A stretch of DNA of 64,000 nt from an uncultured Acidimicrobiales bacterium. GTDB lineage: Bacteria; Actinomycetota; Acidimicrobiia; Acidimicrobiales; Hopanoidiivorantaceae. The notes under the pieces were generated by a model that saw nothing but the letters and a program-made list of their open reading frames with translations, was not told where the DNA came from and made no database searches. A program made the position numbers and the translations under genes. Below, piece by piece: positions 63,633 to 64,000 of this stretch (the first letter of the stretch is position 1; every line of letters starts with the position of its first letter). The stretch covers positions 1,988,022 through 2,052,021 of the forward strand of contig OY282367.1 of assembly GCA_958295755.1 (NCBI GenBank), written 5' to 3'.

Positions 63633-64000
63633 ATGATTGCGAATATAAAAGCTGTGCTGTGGGATTTCGGTGGAGTCTTTACAGCTTCGCCATTTACTGG
63701 TTTGCACAAATACGCCGAAAGCCTAGGAGTTGACTCCAAGACTTTACAGGAGCAAGTGTTCGGCCCTTACGAACAAGACACCGACCACCCGTGGCATCGG
63801 CTAGAGCGGGGGGAGCAAACTATGGATGCCACATCTGAAGAACTTGCCACGCTGGCTGAGAGCTCTGGCATAGACGGCTTCACTTTGGATGGGTTCTTCC
63901 AGTCGATGCGTCTTGATGAAAGTAGGCGTCTTGATGAAATCGACAAGCAAGCTGACAGGTCGGCAGTGGTAGAGATGGTGCGCAAGCTCAAAGAGGCTGG
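63633..64000 (+). CDS. HAD-superfamily hydrolase, 5' part only
   Basis: The first 122 codons of a HAD-like hydrolase, cut by the window edge. KAVLWDFGGVFTASPF gives the Asp-nucleophile loop; the usual second Asp (D-x-D) is replaced by Gly (D-F-G-G-V), as in many dehalogenase-type and eukaryote epoxide-hydrolase-type N-terminal HAD domains. Near the end an 18-base repeat (63909-63944) encodes RLDESR and RLDEID. Substrate unknown. Confidence 0.8.
   Translation, partial: MIANIKAVLWDFGGVFTASPFTGLHKYAESLGVDSKTLQEQVFGPYEQDTDHPWHRLERGEQTMDATSEELATLAESSGIDGFTLDGFFQSMRLDESRRLDEIDKQADRSAVVEMVRKLKEA
63909..63944. repeat. 18-nt direct repeat, 2 units, in HAD gene
   Basis: CGTCTTGATGAAAGTAGG is followed by CGTCTTGATGAAATCGAC, duplicating Arg-Leu-Asp-Glu. 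Confidence 0.88.

Overview
This window is a chromosomal origin region of an actinobacterium, most likely an Acidimicrobiia-type lineage and plausibly marine. The basis is gene order. trx-cwlM, parB-parA, rsmG, jag, yidC, yidD, rnpA and rpmH lie on one side, and dnaA-dnaN-recF-DUF721-gyrB-gyrA diverge on the other, as in Mycobacterium and its relatives. rplM-rpsI-glmM and glmS-acpS-nnr-alr are also in actinobacterial order. Left of about 46.7 kb most core genes are on the minus strand and right of it on the plus strand, as expected for leading-strand bias around an origin. Base composition is moderate, not the high G+C of streptomycetes. Species assignment is inference.

Layout. 0-9.3 kb is an accessory island. 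It holds two near-duplicate Thr/Ser/Pro-rich lipoproteins with LytR_C domains flanking a DUF433/DUF5615 toxin-antitoxin pair. A minus-strand operon follows: two DUF433 antitoxin-like genes, a DUF5615 toxin-like gene, a MurL-like PP-loop gene broken at a 13-base C/G homopolymer, and a protein with CorA-like two-membrane-helix topology. 9.3-20.1 kb is catabolic: amidohydrolase, SCP2-PhyH dioxygenase, HyuA/HyuB, SDR plus sulfatase, and two DUF1214 paralogues. 20.1-41.4 kb is housekeeping: rnhA, aceE, a HhH-GPD glycosylase, alr, nnr, acpS, a double-length glmS, an AAA-DUF4143 ATPase, glmM, rpsI, rplM, a PQQ-like propeller protein, a DUF3499-like protein, class I fumarase, thioredoxin and cwlM. 41.4-57.7 kb is the segregation and replication core, with two parS sites, clusters of DnaA boxes and all canonical origin genes. 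57.8-60 kb is a second accessory patch, with an AbiEi/AbiEii pair and a decayed DUF488 gene. 60-64 kb holds a membrane protein, ligA and the start of a HAD hydrolase.

The most striking signal is spread over the whole window. At least 25 clusters of short imperfect tandem repeats occur, mostly with a 15-nt unit. They sit inside conserved genes as 5-residue Gly/Ser/Glu/Thr-rich repeats (hyuA, hyuB, nnr, glmS, glmM, yidC, gyrA, ligA, fumarase and others) and also in spacers and across stop codons. Units inside genes are multiples of three; several at gene edges are not (11, 19, 21 nt). This looks like a lineage-wide process that seeds and expands microsatellite-like linkers. Other points worth a second look are the possible phase-variable poly-G tract, the five-gene DUF433-DUF433-DUF5615-MurL-like-2TM operon, a triple palindrome in front of the DUF4143 ATPase, apparent AUU starts for rnpA and cwlM, and a recurrent leaderless promoter layout (-10 box, six bases, then ATG).
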